A stretch of DNA of 51,232 nucleotides from Alphaproteobacteria bacterium (GTDB taxonomy: Bacteria; Pseudomonadota; Alphaproteobacteria; SHVP01), in contig SHVP01000005.1 of NCBI GenBank assembly GCA_009694165.1, forward strand, positions 1 to 51,232. Direction: 5' to 3'. Below the pieces are notes generated by a model. It saw nothing but the letters and a program-made list of their open reading frames with translations. It had not been told where the DNA came from and ran no database searches. Positions 15,032 through 26,663 of the stretch are shown in pieces (the first letter of the stretch is position 1; every line of letters starts with the position of its first letter). The translations under genes were made by a program, and so were the position numbers.

Positions 15032-16165
15032 ATGGCCCTCCGGACACCTACCACCTCCGCGACCCCAGCGGGCACGGCCGTCCACCCCGACGGCCGCCGC
15101 GGCCGGGGGGCCATCTCCAATGCCAGCGGCCGCTTCGAGCGCGAACGCCGCCTGCTCGGCGACGCGCATTTCCGGTTCGACGACGATTGGGGCGCCGCAG
15201 ACACGCCGCCACCACCGCTGAGGACGTCGGTCACCATCGATCGCACGCGCACGATCATCACCACCAACGATTCGCCCGATGTCGGTTTCGATCAATCGAT
15301 CAACGCCTACCGCGGTTGCGAGCACGGTTGCATTTATTGTTTTGCCCGACCCACCCACGCCTATCTCGGGCTGTCGCCCGGGCTCGATTTCGAGAGCAAG
15401 CTGTTCGCAAAGCCTGACGCCGCCAGGCTGCTGGCCGGCGAGCTGCGCCGCCCGGGTTATCGCTGCAAGGTGATCGCCATCGGCACCAATACCGATCCCT
15501 ACCAGCCGCTTGAGCGCGAGATGCGAATCACGCGCGACATCCTGCAGGTGCTGGCAGCGTTTCGGCATCCGGTGGGCATCGTGACAAAATCGGCCCTCGT
15601 CGTGCGCGACCTCGATGTATTGGCGGTGTTGGCGGAACAGCAGTTGGTCAAGGTCATGGTGTCGGTGACGACGCTCGATCACCGGCTTGCCCGGCATATG
15701 GAGCCCCGCGCATCGACGCCTCACAAACGCCTCGCGGCCGTGCGGGCCCTCGCGCACGCGGGCGTTCCGGTTGGGTTGACGGTGGCGCCCGTCATCCCGG
15801 CGCTCAACGACCACGAGATCGAGCCTATTCTCGCGGCGGCCCACGCCGCCGGCGCGGTGAGCGCGAGTTATGTGCTCCTTCGCCTGCCGCACGAGATCAA
15901 GGACCTGTTCCAGGAATGGTTGCGCGAGAACGTGCCCGATCGGGCCGACCGGATCCTGCGGCACCTGCGCGAGGCACGCGGCGGCAAGCTCTATGACGCG
16001 CGCTTTGGCCTGCGCGGACGCGGTGAGGGTCCCTATGCCAACATGATCGGCACGCGTTTTCGCCTGGCGTGCCGCAAGCTCGGCCTTAACCGGACGTCGC
16101 TGGCGTTGCGCACGGACCGGTTCATGCCGCCGGCGGCAGCGGGCGACCAGCTGAATTTTCTTTAG
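15032..16165 (+). CDS. PA0069-family radical SAM protein (SplB-like group)
   Basis: Radical SAM enzyme of 377 residues in the COG1533 group, which includes spore photoproduct lyase and is often labelled DNA repair photolyase. The 4Fe-4S/SAM motif is CEHGCIYC (Cys96, Cys100, Cys103) after the group-specific SINAYRGCEHGC context. IGTNTDPYQPLE and GIVTKSALVVRDLD mark the following barrel strands, and a C-terminal GRGEGPYANMIGTRF segment ends the domain. The reaction is not known for this family. A LexA-type box just upstream suggests a DNA-damage link. Its stop shares TTAG with the convergent TetR gene. Confidence 0.88.
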   Translation: MALRTPTTSATPAGTAVHPDGRRGRGAISNASGRFERERRLLGDAHFRFDDDWGAADTPPPPLRTSVTIDRTRTIITTNDSPDVGFDQSINAYRGCEHGCIYCFARPTHAYLGLSPGLDFESKLFAKPDAARLLAGELRRPGYRCKVIAIGTNTDPYQPLEREMRITRDILQVLAAFRHPVGIVTKSALVVRDLDVLAVLAEQQLVKVMVSVTTLDHRLARHMEPRASTPHKRLAAVRALAHAGVPVGLTVAPVIPALNDHEIEPILAAAHAAGAVSASYVLLRLPHEIKDLFQEWLRENVPDRADRILRHLREARGGKLYDARFGLRGRGEGPYANMIGTRFRLACRKLGLNRTSLALRTDRFMPPAAAGDQLNFL

Positions 16166-16746
16166 GGCACGTCGGCCAATTGTTGGGCGGCGTGGCGACA
16201 GGCGCGCAACACCTCATCGGAGCGAGCAGCGTCGGGCACCAAACGGGCCAGCAAAAGACCGCCGACATAGAGGGCAAGAATGCCGAGCGCGCGCTCGCCC
16301 CGCTCGGCCGCGGCGACGCCGCCAAGGTGCGCGACAATGGCGCTTTGGTAAGTCCCTATCCCGTCGGCCAGGGTCCGCCGTAGGCTCGACTGGCCGCGCG
16401 ACGCCTCCGCCGCGATCGCCGGCAGCGGGCAGCCACCCTCGGGTTGGTCGCGATGGTGCCGGCCGAGATAGCGAGCGGTCGCGCCGTACAGCCAGGCGGA
16501 GTCATCCCCACCCGCCAGACCCTCGCCAAGAGCCGCGCGGACCTCGCGGAGCGATTGTTCGGCCGCCGCCGCCAGGGCGGCATCCTTGTCGCCAAAATGC
16601 GCATAGAACGATCCGCGGGTCAGGCCCGCGCCCGCCATCAAATCGTCGATCGTCGTCCCCGCCAGACCGACGCGACGCAACAAGGCAGCGGCCGCGGCTA
16701 AGATCCGCGCGCGGCTAGCGGCCCTGTGATTCGGCGGATAGCGCAT
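16162..16746 (-). CDS. TetR/AcrR family transcriptional regulator
   Basis: A 194-residue repressor-type protein. The N-terminal helix-turn-helix is clear: [44 protein letters not shown], residues about 13-56. The ligand-binding half contains [14 protein letters not shown], a segment common in the LmrA/YxaF-like TetR branch. No obvious target gene lies next to it other than rnhB and itself, so autoregulation is the simplest guess. The first codons lie against an AT-rich palindrome (ATATG-T-CATAT, 16748-16758). Confidence 0.9.
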   Translation of the reverse strand: MRYPPNHRAASRARILAAAAALLRRVGLAGTTIDDLMAGAGLTRGSFYAHFGDKDAALAAAAEQSLREVRAALGEGLAGGDDSAWLYGATARYLGRHHRDQPEGGCPLPAIAAEASRGQSSLRRTLADGIGTYQSAIVAHLGGVAAAERGERALGILALYVGGLLLARLVPDAARSDEVLRACRHAAQQLADVP

Positions 16747-16860
16747 AATATGTCATATAACATACTAATCCTCCGGTGTCAGTCGTCCGTTCCGCATGAG
16801 TTATTATATGTTAATAATCATATAATACACAACGCTAGCGGCTGGTGCTACTTAGGCTGG
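16747..16860. promoter_or_regulatory. AT-rich divergent control region with palindromes
   Basis: This gap between the TetR gene and rnhB is strikingly AT-rich against its GC-rich surroundings. It holds ATATG-T-CATAT at 16748-16758, two bases from the TetR start, and a perfect 9-bp inverted repeat TATTATATG / CATATAATA at 16802-16810 and 16819-16827. The shared ATATG/CATAT core suggests two operators for the same TetR protein. Confidence 0.55.
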
Positions 16861-17484
16861 ATGATGAGGATCGTTGCCACCATCCCGCCCACGCGTTCCC
16901 GGCCCGACTTTTCGCGCGAATCGGCGGCAGGCGGGCTGGTGGCCGGCATCGACGAGGCCGGGCGCGGACCGCTAGCAGGGCCCGTGGTCGCTGCTGCCGT
17001 CATCCTCGACCCCGCGCAGATTCCTCCAGGTTTGAATGACTCCAAACTGTTGCCCAGCGCCGAGCGCGAACGGCTCTACCGCGTCCTGCGGCGGACCGCC
17101 CGCATCGGGGTTGGCGCCGCGAGCGTAGGCGAAATCGACCGGCTCAATATCCTGTGGGCGAGCATGCTCGCCATGCAGCGCGCGGCCGCGGCACTGATCC
17201 GCCAGCCGGGATGCCGGCCCAACCTCATCCTGGTCGACGGCAATCGGGTCCCCGCCTTGCCTTGCCCGGCCGCCGCCGTCGTGGATGGCGATGCCCTTTG
17301 CCTCTCGGTGGCCGCTGCATCCGTCGTTGCCAAAGTGATCCGCGACCGCGTCATGACTGCCCTCGATCGCGCCCATTCGGGCTATGGCTGGGACAGCAAC
17401 CGTGGCTACGCCACGGAGGAACACCGGCTCGCCCTTTTGATCATGGGTCCGACCCCCCATCACCGGCGGTCGTTTGCCCCCTAA
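16861..17484 (+). CDS. rnhB: Ribonuclease HII
   Basis: Cleaves the RNA strand of RNA-DNA hybrids and single ribonucleotides in DNA. The type 2 motif [19 protein letters not shown] carries the first catalytic acids (Asp and Glu), and LVDGN and [22 protein letters not shown] carry the others. The end GYATEEH is typical. I use the ATG at 16861 (second ATG at 16864), giving 207 residues; an in-frame start at 16726 would add 45 residues across the AT-rich control region and is unlikely. ccrM follows on the same strand after about 75 bp. Confidence 0.94.
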   Translation: MMRIVATIPPTRSRPDFSRESAAGGLVAGIDEAGRGPLAGPVVAAAVILDPAQIPPGLNDSKLLPSAERERLYRVLRRTARIGVGAASVGEIDRLNILWASMLAMQRAAAALIRQPGCRPNLILVDGNRVPALPCPAAAVVDGDALCLSVAAASVVAKVIRDRVMTALDRAHSGYGWDSNRGYATEEHRLALLIMGPTPHHRRSFAP

Positions 17485-17532
17485 GACCGAGCGAACCTGA
17501 GAAAATAGCGTTAAGTCTTTGATTTTCTATCT

Positions 17533-19776
<2,244 letters not shown>

Positions 19777-19824
19777 GGCCCGACCATAACATGACGCCGA
19801 CCGCCAACTGGGCGATGATGGTCC

Positions 19825-20310
19825 ATGGCCAAACCGCCAACCGAGTCCGAATCGCCGCGCGCCCGGCGGACGCGTCCGCTACGAGAGATCGTGCATACGC
19901 TGACCAAAGGCGCCTTTCGTCAGCATGGTTTTGCTCAACACGAGATCTTGACGCGCTGGGCAACCGTGGTCGGCGATACGTTGGCCCAACATACGGCGCC
20001 CGAGCGATTGCAGTTTCAGCGGGGCGGGGGCGCGACGCTCACCGTCCGCTGCGAAGGAAGCTTTGCCCCGGAGCTGCAACACCTCACGCCCCTGGTCATC
20101 GAGCGCATCAATGCCTATTTCGGCTATCGGGCCATCGCGCGCTTGGCGATCGTTCAGGGCCCTCTGCCGTTTGCGCCCGCCCAGCCCCACCCAGTCGCAG
20201 CCGGCGACGAGGCCAGTTCCGAGGCGCCGGCGGCGATGGTCCCGGCGACCAAGGATCCTGACCTGGCGGCGGCATTGCAGTCCCTCAGTCGGGCGATGCG
20301 GCGGCGCTAG
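19825..20310 (+). CDS. DUF721 protein, DciA-like helicase operator
   Basis: A 161-residue protein of the DUF721 family; members such as DciA help load or activate the replicative helicase DnaB. The domain runs from about residue 18 to 110: LREIVHTLTKGAFRQHG, ILTRWATVVGDTLAQHTAPERL and ELQHLTPLVIERINAYFGYRAIARL. The basic N-terminus may bind DNA; the C-terminal third is Pro/Ala-rich and probably disordered. It starts 48 bp from the divergent mutY and precedes the DsbA-like and smc genes, so the block joins replication, repair and chromosome organisation. Domain call is firm; DciA function is inferred. Confidence 0.82.
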   Translation: MAKPPTESESPRARRTRPLREIVHTLTKGAFRQHGFAQHEILTRWATVVGDTLAQHTAPERLQFQRGGGATLTVRCEGSFAPELQHLTPLVIERINAYFGYRAIARLAIVQGPLPFAPAQPHPVAAGDEASSEAPAAMVPATKDPDLAAALQSLSRAMRRR

Positions 20311-20397
20311 GCACGACAATTCCAGTCGCTCGATGGCCACGACCGCTTGTGACTCGCAGGGGGGGTGCATATACTCAATATCTAGTAGGAGGATCGT

Positions 20398-21102
20398 TTG
20401 ATTACTCAAGGTAAAGCGTGGGTTGCTGCGCTTTTGGTGCTTCTCTTTGCCTCGACGATGGGTCCCGCCGGCGTCCGCGCCCGGGCGGCAACGCCCGCAG
20501 ACCAGGCCGGAGCAGCGCGGGAAATGACCCTCGGCAGCACCGACGCGCCGATCACGGTGATCGAGTACATGTCGCTCACCTGTCCCCATTGCGCGCGCTT
20601 TCATGCCGAGACGATGCCGCACCTGCTAAAAAGCTATGTCGAAGCCGGCAAGGTCAGGCTGGTATTGCGCGACTACCCGCTCGACGGCGCGGCATTGCAG
20701 GGCGCCATCGTCGCCCGTTGCATCAGTGCGGAGAGCCCGGAGCGCTATTTCGGCTTTGTGCAGTTGCTGTTTGATCGACAAACCCAATGGGCGGGCGCGC
20801 GCGATCCGATGGCCGAGCTTGCCCGCCTCTCGCGCATCGCCGGCGTCGGACCCGACCAATTTCAGGCCTGCCTGCAAAATCAGTCGATCGCCGAGCACAT
20901 CCTCAAGGAGCGCCAGGCGGCAGAGCGCGATTTTCGCGTCCGCAGCACGCCAACCTTCGTGGTCCAGGGACGCGTCATCCCCGGCTTCATGACGGTGGCC
21001 GAGCTGGATGAGGTCTTGAACCCGGGGAGAGCCGAAACGGCCAAGGGGCCGTCCGGCGAGAAGTCGTGGTTCCGTCGCATCCTTGATCGCCTGTTCGGTT
21101 AG
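20398..21102 (+). CDS. DsbA-family thiol oxidoreductase
   Basis: Periplasmic disulfide oxidoreductase of 234 residues. A signal peptide (about residues 8-30) precedes a thioredoxin fold with CPHC (Cys62-Cys65) and the cis-Pro loop VRSTPTFVVQGRVIPG. This is the DSBA_oxidored/thioredoxin_4 type that usually sits directly before smc in Alphaproteobacteria. The start is a TTG at 20398 with a strong AGGAGG five bases upstream; no better ATG fits the signal peptide. A basic C-terminal tail (SWFRRILDRLFG) is unexplained. smc follows after 36 bp. Confidence 0.88.
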   Translation: MITQGKAWVAALLVLLFASTMGPAGVRARAATPADQAGAAREMTLGSTDAPITVIEYMSLTCPHCARFHAETMPHLLKSYVEAGKVRLVLRDYPLDGAALQGAIVARCISAESPERYFGFVQLLFDRQTQWAGARDPMAELARLSRIAGVGPDQFQACLQNQSIAEHILKERQAAERDFRVRSTPTFVVQGRVIPGFMTVAELDEVLNPGRAETAKGPSGEKSWFRRILDRLFG

Positions 21103-21138
21103 TACCCTGTAACCCGCAGAAAGAGTCTTTGGTTCGCC

Positions 21139-24100
21139 ATGCATTTCTCTCGCCTTCGCCTCGCTGGCTTTAAGTCCTTCGTCGAACCGACCGAGTTGAT
21201 CATCGAGCCCGGTACGACCGGCATCGTCGGCCCCAACGGCTGCGGCAAATCGAATCTGGTCGAAGCGCTGCGCTGGGTCATGGGCGAGATCTCCTTCAAG
21301 CGCATGCGCGGCAGCGAGATGGACGACGTCATCTTCAACGGCACCAATGACCGACCGGCGCGCAACCTGGCCGAGGTATCGCTGTTGCTCGACAACGCCG
21401 AGCGTGACGCGCCCGCCGCCTATAACTACTCCGATCAGATCGAAGTTGTTCGCCGCATCGAGCGCTCGGCCGGCTCGCGCTATCTCGTAAATTCGCACGA
21501 GGTGCGTTTGCGCGACGTGCAGTTGATGTTCGCCGACGCCGCGACCGGATCCAATTCGACCGCGATCGTCAGCCAGGGCCAGGTCGGCACCATCATCAAC
21601 GCCAAGCCGCAGCAGCGGCGCGGCCTGCTCGAGGAAGCAGCGGGCATCAAAGGGCTCCATTCGCGCCGCCACGAAGCCGAATTGCGGCTCCGCGCCGCCG
21701 AGACCAATCTCGATCGGGTCGACGACGTGATGAAGACGCTCGACACGCAGTTGCAGGCGCTCAAGAAGCAGGCACGCCAGGCCAGCCGCTACCGCAACAT
21801 CAGTGGCCAGATTCGCGCCACCGAGGCGATGTTGTTCCATCTGCGCTGGCTGCAGGCCGACGCCGCCCTGCAGGCCGCCGAAGCACGACTAGCCGAGGCT
21901 GAGGCCGAGGTGACCGCGCGCGCCGCCGAGGCGGCGCGCGCGTCGACCGAGCAGGCGGCTGCCGCCGGCCAGGTCCCAGCGCTCCGGGAAGCCGAAGCCG
22001 CCGCCGGTGCCGCCCTCAATCGCTTGGCGATCGAGCGGGGTCGGCTGGAGGAAGAGGAGAAGCGCGTCTGCGCCGAGGCCGAGCGCTTGCTCGAGCGCTT
22101 GGCCCAGATCGACGGCGACGTCGCCCGCGAAGAAGCCCTGGTCAGCGACGCGCGCGCCGCCTTGGCCCGATTGAACGAGGAACAGGCGCGACTGGAAGCC
22201 GCCCAGAACGACGAAGCGGGATTGATGGAGGCCGCGAGCGAGCAGGTGAGCCAGCTCACCACCGCGGTCGCCACCGCCGATCGTGAAGCCCAAGCGAGAA
22301 CGACCGAAGCGGCGACCGTCGAGGCCGAGCGTCGGTCGCTCGAACAACGGATTCTGGAGGGCGAGGAACGCCTCGCCCGGCTCCATGGCCGTCTCGCTGA
22401 AACGGCGGCTGACGTCGCCCAGGCCAGCGCCGCCGGCGTTCCGACGCAGCCCGATGCCGACGTGGCAGCGCTCCGTCACGCCGCCGCCGCGGCACAAGAA
22501 GAAGCGTTGGCCGCCGAACATGCGCGGCGGGCAGCGATTGTCGCCGAGCAGACGGCCCGCGACACCAAGGCCGCGGCCGAACAAGCGCTGGCCCGATTGG
22601 TCGCCGAGCACGACGCCCTGGTGGGGTTGCTCGCCATCAACGCGGACGACCTGTGGCCGCCGCTGATCGATGCCGTTGCCGTTGATTTCGGGTACGAGGC
22701 CGCCCTTGGGGCGGGCCTCGGCGACGACCTTAATTTTGCCGCCGACACCGGCGCGCCGGTCCATTGGCGCGACCTGCGGCCGCTGCTCGACGCTCCGCCG
22801 CTGCCGGCTGGGGCGCTGCCACTGTCACGCTTCGTCAACGCACCGCCGGTCCTGGCGCGGCGCCTGTCGCAGATCGGCGTCGTCGACGCGGCCGAGGGCG
22901 CCCGTCTGGCCGCTGACTTGCGCCAGGGCCAGCGGCTGGTGACGCGGGAGGGCGCCCTTTGGCGGTGGGATGGCTTCACCGCGGCGGCCGGCGTCGCCAC
23001 CACGGCAGTGCAACGGCTGAATCAGCGCAACCGTCTCAAGGAGTTGCGCGGCGCCGTCCAGCATACCGAGGGCGCGCGTAACGAAGCCAATAACGGCTTT
23101 CTCGCCGCGAAGCTCGCCGCCGAAGCGGCGATGGCTGACGAGACGGCGGCCCGTGAGGCGGCACGGACCGCCGAGACCAACCTGCAGGAAGCGCGGGAAG
23201 CCGAGGCCGAGGCTATTAGGCGCAATGCCGAGTACGCGGCCCGGCTGGCATCGCTCCAGGAAACCAAAGCCCAGCTTGCGGCGGCGCGCGATGATTTGAC
23301 CGCCGCAATGGCGGGAGCGCGCCAAGGCCTTGCTGCACTGCCAGCCCGGGACTTGGTCGCCGCTCGATTGGACGCGGCGCGCACTGCGCTTGGCCGCATC
23401 CGCGGCGAACTCGCCGAGGCGGCAACCGCGGCTAGCCGGCTCGCCCATGCAGCGAAGGCGCGCCAGGATCGTCTGCTGGCAATGGCGGAGGAGCGTCGCT
23501 CCTGGAGCGCGCGCGAAGTGGCTGGCACCCGCCACATCGACGCCCTCAAGGAACGCCGGTTCGCGGTCAAAGACGAACTGACGGCGATTGAGATGGTTCC
23601 CGCCGAGATCGCTCGCCAGCGCGACGAGATTCTGAGCCGGCTCGAACACGCCGAGGCCCAGCGCCGCGACGCGGCTGATCTGCTAGCCACTGGCGAACGT
23701 CGTCTCGCCGATTGTGATCGCCTCGCTAAGGCGACTCAGGAAGCCCTGGCCGCAGCGCGCGAGAACCGCGTGCGGCTCGAATCGGGCGTCGAGCGGAATA
23801 CGCAGCATTTAAAGGACATGGCGCTGCAGATCCGCGAGCGGCTCGACTGCGAACCGCAGGAAGCGCTGAGCAAGGCCGAGCACAAAGAGGACGCTCCGCT
23901 ACCTGAAATGATCGTGGTCGAGACCAAACTGGACCGCATCCGACGCGAACGCGACACCATGGGGCCGGTGAACCTGCGCGCCGACATTGAGGCGGAGGAG
24001 ATCGGGGAGAAGGCGCGCACGCTGAAAAGCGAGCGCGACGATCTGGTGCAGGCGATCGCCAAGCTGCGGCAGGGCATCCAGAGTCTGAACCGGGAAGGTC

Positions 24101-24585
24101 GCGAACGCATGCTGGCGTCCTTCGAGCAGGTCAACAAACATTTCCAGGAACTGTTCACGACCCTGTTCGGTGGCGGCCGCGCCCATTTGGCCTTCGTCGA
24201 CTCCGAGGATCCGCTCGAGGCCGGGCTCGAGATCATGGCCAGTCCGCCCGGCAAAAAGTTACAGGCGATGTCCCTGATGTCGGGCGGTGAGCAGGCGTTG
24301 ACCGCCATCTGCCTGCTGTTCGCCGTTTTCCTCACCAATCCGGCGCCGATTTGCGTGCTCGACGAGGTGGACGCGCCGCTCGACGAATCGAATGTTGGCC
24401 GTTTCTGCGACCTGATCGACCGCCTCGTCGAAACGACCTCGACTCGCTTCCTCCTGATTACCCATTCGAGCCTGACCATGGCGCGCATGGACCGCCTGTT
24501 TGGCGTCACGATGGCCGAGCGCGGCGTGTCGCAGCTGGTGTCGGTCGACCTGGCGCGAGCCGAGCGCTTGCGCGAAGCGAGCTGA
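21139..24585 (+). CDS. smc: Chromosome segregation protein SMC
   Basis: Condensin ATPase that compacts and helps separate the chromosome. The N-terminal head has Walker A GPNGCGKS (residues 31-38). Long Ala/Glu/Arg-rich coiled coils run from about 170 to 480 and 650 to 960. A hinge lies between, around 490-620 (DLWPPLIDAVAVDFGYEAALGAGLGDDL). The C-terminal head has the signature LMSGGEQALTA near residue 1046 and Walker B ICVLDEVDAPLD near 1072. Length of 1148 residues is normal. No scpA/scpB is adjacent. The high GC of the coiled coil leaves long open frames on the opposite strand that are not genes. Confidence 0.98.
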   Translation: MHFSRLRLAGFKSFVEPTELIIEPGTTGIVGPNGCGKSNLVEALRWVMGEISFKRMRGSEMDDVIFNGTNDRPARNLAEVSLLLDNAERDAPAAYNYSDQIEVVRRIERSAGSRYLVNSHEVRLRDVQLMFADAATGSNSTAIVSQGQVGTIINAKPQQRRGLLEEAAGIKGLHSRRHEAELRLRAAETNLDRVDDVMKTLDTQLQALKKQARQASRYRNISGQIRATEAMLFHLRWLQADAALQAAEARLAEAEAEVTARAAEAARASTEQAAAAGQVPALREAEAAAGAALNRLAIERGRLEEEEKRVCAEAERLLERLAQIDGDVAREEALVSDARAALARLNEEQARLEAAQNDEAGLMEAASEQVSQLTTAVATADREAQARTTEAATVEAERRSLEQRILEGEERLARLHGRLAETAADVAQASAAGVPTQPDADVAALRHAAAAAQEEALAAEHARRAAIVAEQTARDTKAAAEQALARLVAEHDALVGLLAINADDLWPPLIDAVAVDFGYEAALGAGLGDDLNFAADTGAPVHWRDLRPLLDAPPLPAGALPLSRFVNAPPVLARRLSQIGVVDAAEGARLAADLRQGQRLVTREGALWRWDGFTAAAGVATTAVQRLNQRNRLKELRGAVQHTEGARNEANNGFLAAKLAAEAAMADETAAREAARTAETNLQEAREAEAEAIRRNAEYAARLASLQETKAQLAAARDDLTAAMAGARQGLAALPARDLVAARLDAARTALGRIRGELAEAATAASRLAHAAKARQDRLLAMAEERRSWSAREVAGTRHIDALKERRFAVKDELTAIEMVPAEIARQRDEILSRLEHAEAQRRDAADLLATGERRLADCDRLAKATQEALAAARENRVRLESGVERNTQHLKDMALQIRERLDCEPQEALSKAEHKEDAPLPEMIVVETKLDRIRRERDTMGPVNLRADIEAEEIGEKARTLKSERDDLVQAIAKLRQGIQSLNREGRERMLASFEQVNKHFQELFTTLFGGGRAHLAFVDSEDPLEAGLEIMASPPGKKLQAMSLMSGGEQALTAICLLFAVFLTNPAPICVLDEVDAPLDESNVGRFCDLIDRLVETTSTRFLLITHSSLTMARMDRLFGVTMAERGVSQLVSVDLARAERLREAS

Positions 24586-24657
24586 GGCGGCTGGCGTCAC
24601 CGCGCCGCAGGCCGGTAACGTCTTGTTTGCGTGCCGATTTTCTCTGGTCGCTGATGC

Positions 24658-24686
24658 TTGACAGGGGTAGACCCAATAGCTAGGGT
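24658..24686 (+). promoter_or_regulatory. Sigma-70-type promoter of the atp operon
   Basis: TTGACA (24658-24663), a 17-bp spacer and TAGGGT (24681-24686) form a good housekeeping promoter in the 179-bp gap between smc and atpI. Transcription would start near 24693, leaving a leader of about 70 bases. Confidence 0.68.
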
Positions 24687-24764
24687 GCGCCGCGTTTTTC
24701 GGCGGATTTCCGGGCGTTTCCGGAGGTTCGCGGCGCCCCTCGTCAAGCGTCCGGGGAGACGCCC

Positions 24765-25103
24765 ATGACGGAGGACAAGCCGCCGAGCCTCGAGGATCTA
24801 GGGGCGCGGCTGAAGAAGGCCCGGAAGGGTGCCGGCGACGGCGCGTCGGACGGACGCGGCGGCGTCGACTCCTTCGGTTTTGGCCAAGCCATGCGTGTCG
24901 CCCTGGAAATGGTGGCGGCGCTCGGGGTCAGCGGAGGGATCGGCTGGTATCTTGATCGATGGCTCGGCACCAAGCCAGCGCTGTTGCTTGTGTTTGTCGT
25001 TCTAGGGCTGGCGGCGGGAATCCGCACTGCTCTTCGCGCGGCCCGCCACATCGAAGCGCGGGCCGACGAGCAGCGACAGGCGGACAACGGAGACAAGAGG
25101 TAG
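24765..25103 (+). CDS. atpI: ATP synthase accessory protein AtpI
   Basis: A 112-residue membrane protein that helps assemble the c-ring and opens alphaproteobacterial Fo operons. The N-terminal 35 residues are charged and hydrophilic (LEDLGARLKKARKG), followed by two membrane segments: MRVALEMVAALGVSGGIGWYL and ALLLVFVVLGLAAGI. The linking WYLDRWLGTKP is the recognisable AtpI motif. GGGGAGACGCCC before the ATG serves as ribosome binding site. atpB begins 10 bp after the stop. Confidence 0.92.
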   Translation: MTEDKPPSLEDLGARLKKARKGAGDGASDGRGGVDSFGFGQAMRVALEMVAALGVSGGIGWYLDRWLGTKPALLLVFVVLGLAAGIRTALRAARHIEARADEQRQADNGDKR

Positions 25104-25113
25104 GGGCGACACG

Positions 25114-25899
25114 GTGGGTCTCTTCATCAGCACGGCACACGCCGCTGCAAGCAAAGGCGAGGCTCATGGCCCGCTCGAGCAGTTCGAGATTCATCGCCTG
25201 GTCGAGGTGCGCCTCGGCAGCCTCGACCTATCGTTCACCAATTCGTCGCTGTGGATGGTCATCGTCGCCGCCCTGATCACCCTGTTTCTGACAGCGGCCA
25301 TGCACCGCAGTGCGATGGTGCCGGGCCGCCTGCAATTGATGGCGGAGTTGGCCTACCAGTTCGTCGCCCGCATGGTGAGGGATAACGCCGGCACCGCCGG
25401 TCGGCCGTATTTTCCCTTCATCTTCACGCTTTTCATGTTCATCCTGTTTTGCAATCTGCAAGGGCTGGTGCCCTATACATTCACCGTCACCAGCCACATC
25501 ATCATCACCTTCGCCTTCGCAATCTTCATTTTCCTCGGGGTGACGGTGATCGGTTTCGTCAAGCATGGACCGAAGTTCCTCACGCTGTTCGTTCCCTCCG
25601 GGGCGCCGATCGTCATTCTGCCGCTTCTGGTGGTCATCGAGCTGATTTCCTACCTGATCCGGCCCATCACGTTGTCGGTGCGGCTGTTTGCCAACATGAT
25701 GGCCGGCCACACGCTGCTCAAGGTGTTCGGCAGCTTCGTCGTGATGTTGGGCGGCTTCTATGTCGTGCCTGGGGTGGCACCACTCGCCTTGACGGTAGCG
25801 ATGTATGCATTGGAGTTTCTGGTGGCCGTGCTGCAGGCCTACGTCTTCGCTGTGTTGAGTTGCGTATATTTGAACGACGCGTTGCACCTGCATCACTAG
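25114..25899 (+). CDS. atpB: ATP synthase Fo subunit a
   Basis: Membrane subunit that forms the proton half-channels beside the c-ring. The protein has several hydrophobic helices. The stator Arg is in the motif IRPITLSVRLFANMMAGH at about residue 190, and the C-terminal helix ends YVFAVLSCVYLNDALHLHH. Length of 261 residues is normal for Alphaproteobacteria. The start is a GTG at 25114; the first residues (GLFISTAHAAASKGEAHGPLEQF) are in line with the family. It is part of atpI-B-E-F'-F. Confidence 0.97.
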   Translation: MGLFISTAHAAASKGEAHGPLEQFEIHRLVEVRLGSLDLSFTNSSLWMVIVAALITLFLTAAMHRSAMVPGRLQLMAELAYQFVARMVRDNAGTAGRPYFPFIFTLFMFILFCNLQGLVPYTFTVTSHIIITFAFAIFIFLGVTVIGFVKHGPKFLTLFVPSGAPIVILPLLVVIELISYLIRPITLSVRLFANMMAGHTLLKVFGSFVVMLGGFYVVPGVAPLALTVAMYALEFLVAVLQAYVFAVLSCVYLNDALHLHH

Positions 25900-25934
25900 C
25901 GTCGGTTGGGCTACCTAACAAGGAAGGACAAGTC

Positions 25935-26159
25935 ATGGAAGTAGAAGCAGCAAAGTTGATCGGCGCCGGACTCGCCACCATCGGACTGGCCGGTGCCGGC
26001 GTGGGCCTTGGGCTGATTTTTGGCAACTACGTCGCCGCCGGCGTGCGCAACCCGACGGCCGCTCCGAAGATGTTCGGCAACGTACTGCTTGGGTTCGCCA
26101 TCACCGAGGCAACCGGCCTATTCGCCCTCCTGATCGCGCTGCTGATCCTGTTCGGCTAG
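25935..26159 (+). CDS. atpE: ATP synthase Fo subunit c
   Basis: The 74-residue proteolipid that forms the rotating ring. Two helices form a hairpin: the first has the glycine-rich GLAGAGVGLGLIFGNYVAAG, the loop is RNPTAAP, and the second carries the ion-binding Glu in FAITEATGLFALLIALL. An AAGGAAGGA ribosome binding site precedes the ATG at 25935. The gap to atpB is 35 bp. The very short coding length makes it easy to miss, but the fit to the family is complete. Confidence 0.97.
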   Translation: MEVEAAKLIGAGLATIGLAGAGVGLGLIFGNYVAAGVRNPTAAPKMFGNVLLGFAITEATGLFALLIALLILFG

Positions 26160-26174
26160 ACCGGCAAACGTCCG

Positions 26175-26663
26175 ATGCCCCAGCTCGACATCAGCACGTT
26201 TCTGCCGCAGATCTTCTGGCTCGCGGTGACGTTCATCGTGCTCTATGTCGTGCTCTCTCGCCGCGTGTTGCCGAAGATCGGCGACGTCATCGAGGCGCGG
26301 GCGAAACGCATCGCCAATGATCTCGAAGCGGCCGAAGCGCTCAAGCGAGAATCAGAGCTGGCCATCAAGACCTATGAGGCGGCCCTCGCGAAGGCGCGCG
26401 CTAATGCCCAGGTGGTCATTGCCGAGGCCAAGGCCGCGATGGCGACCGATGCGGCCAAGCGACTGGCTGAACTGGATGACCGGCTGGATCGCGAAGCGAC
26501 CGCGGCAGAGCAACGCATCGAATCGGCGCGAGATCGGGCCAAGACCGAAGTTCGACTCGTGGCCCAGGAGGCCGCCATCTCGATAACGCGGCGGCTGGTC
26601 GGGATCGACGTCAGCGCCGACCGGGCGACCCAAGCCGTCGCCACCGAACTCAAGGGTCAGTGA
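26175..26663 (+). CDS. atpF': ATP synthase Fo subunit b'
   Basis: First of two b-type stator subunits, typical of Alphaproteobacteria and photosynthetic bacteria. One N-terminal membrane helix (FLPQIFWLAVTFIVLYVVLS) is followed by a long charged coiled coil (residues about 35-140) that reaches F1. It starts PQLDISTFLPQ, which marks b' rather than b. 162 residues. Its stop overlaps the next ATG in TGATG, so translation of the two b subunits is coupled. Confidence 0.94.
   Translation: MPQLDISTFLPQIFWLAVTFIVLYVVLSRRVLPKIGDVIEARAKRIANDLEAAEALKRESELAIKTYEAALAKARANAQVVIAEAKAAMATDAAKRLAELDDRLDREATAAEQRIESARDRAKTEVRLVAQEAAISITRRLVGIDVSADRATQAVATELKGQ

Noticed and set aside
16789..16803. Second LexA-like box before rnhB (GTTC-N7-GTTA)
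   Set aside because: One mismatch in a conserved half-site and overlap with an AT-rich palindrome make it unconvincing.
17511..17525. CtrA box (TTAA-N7-TTAA) before ccrM
   Set aside because: First half TTAA is present, but the second half reads ATTT; too weak to call.
24687..24736. 8-bp stem GCGCCGCG / CGCGGCGC in the atpI leader
   Set aside because: The left arm overlaps the expected transcription start, so it would not be fully present in the RNA; likely a result of high GC.
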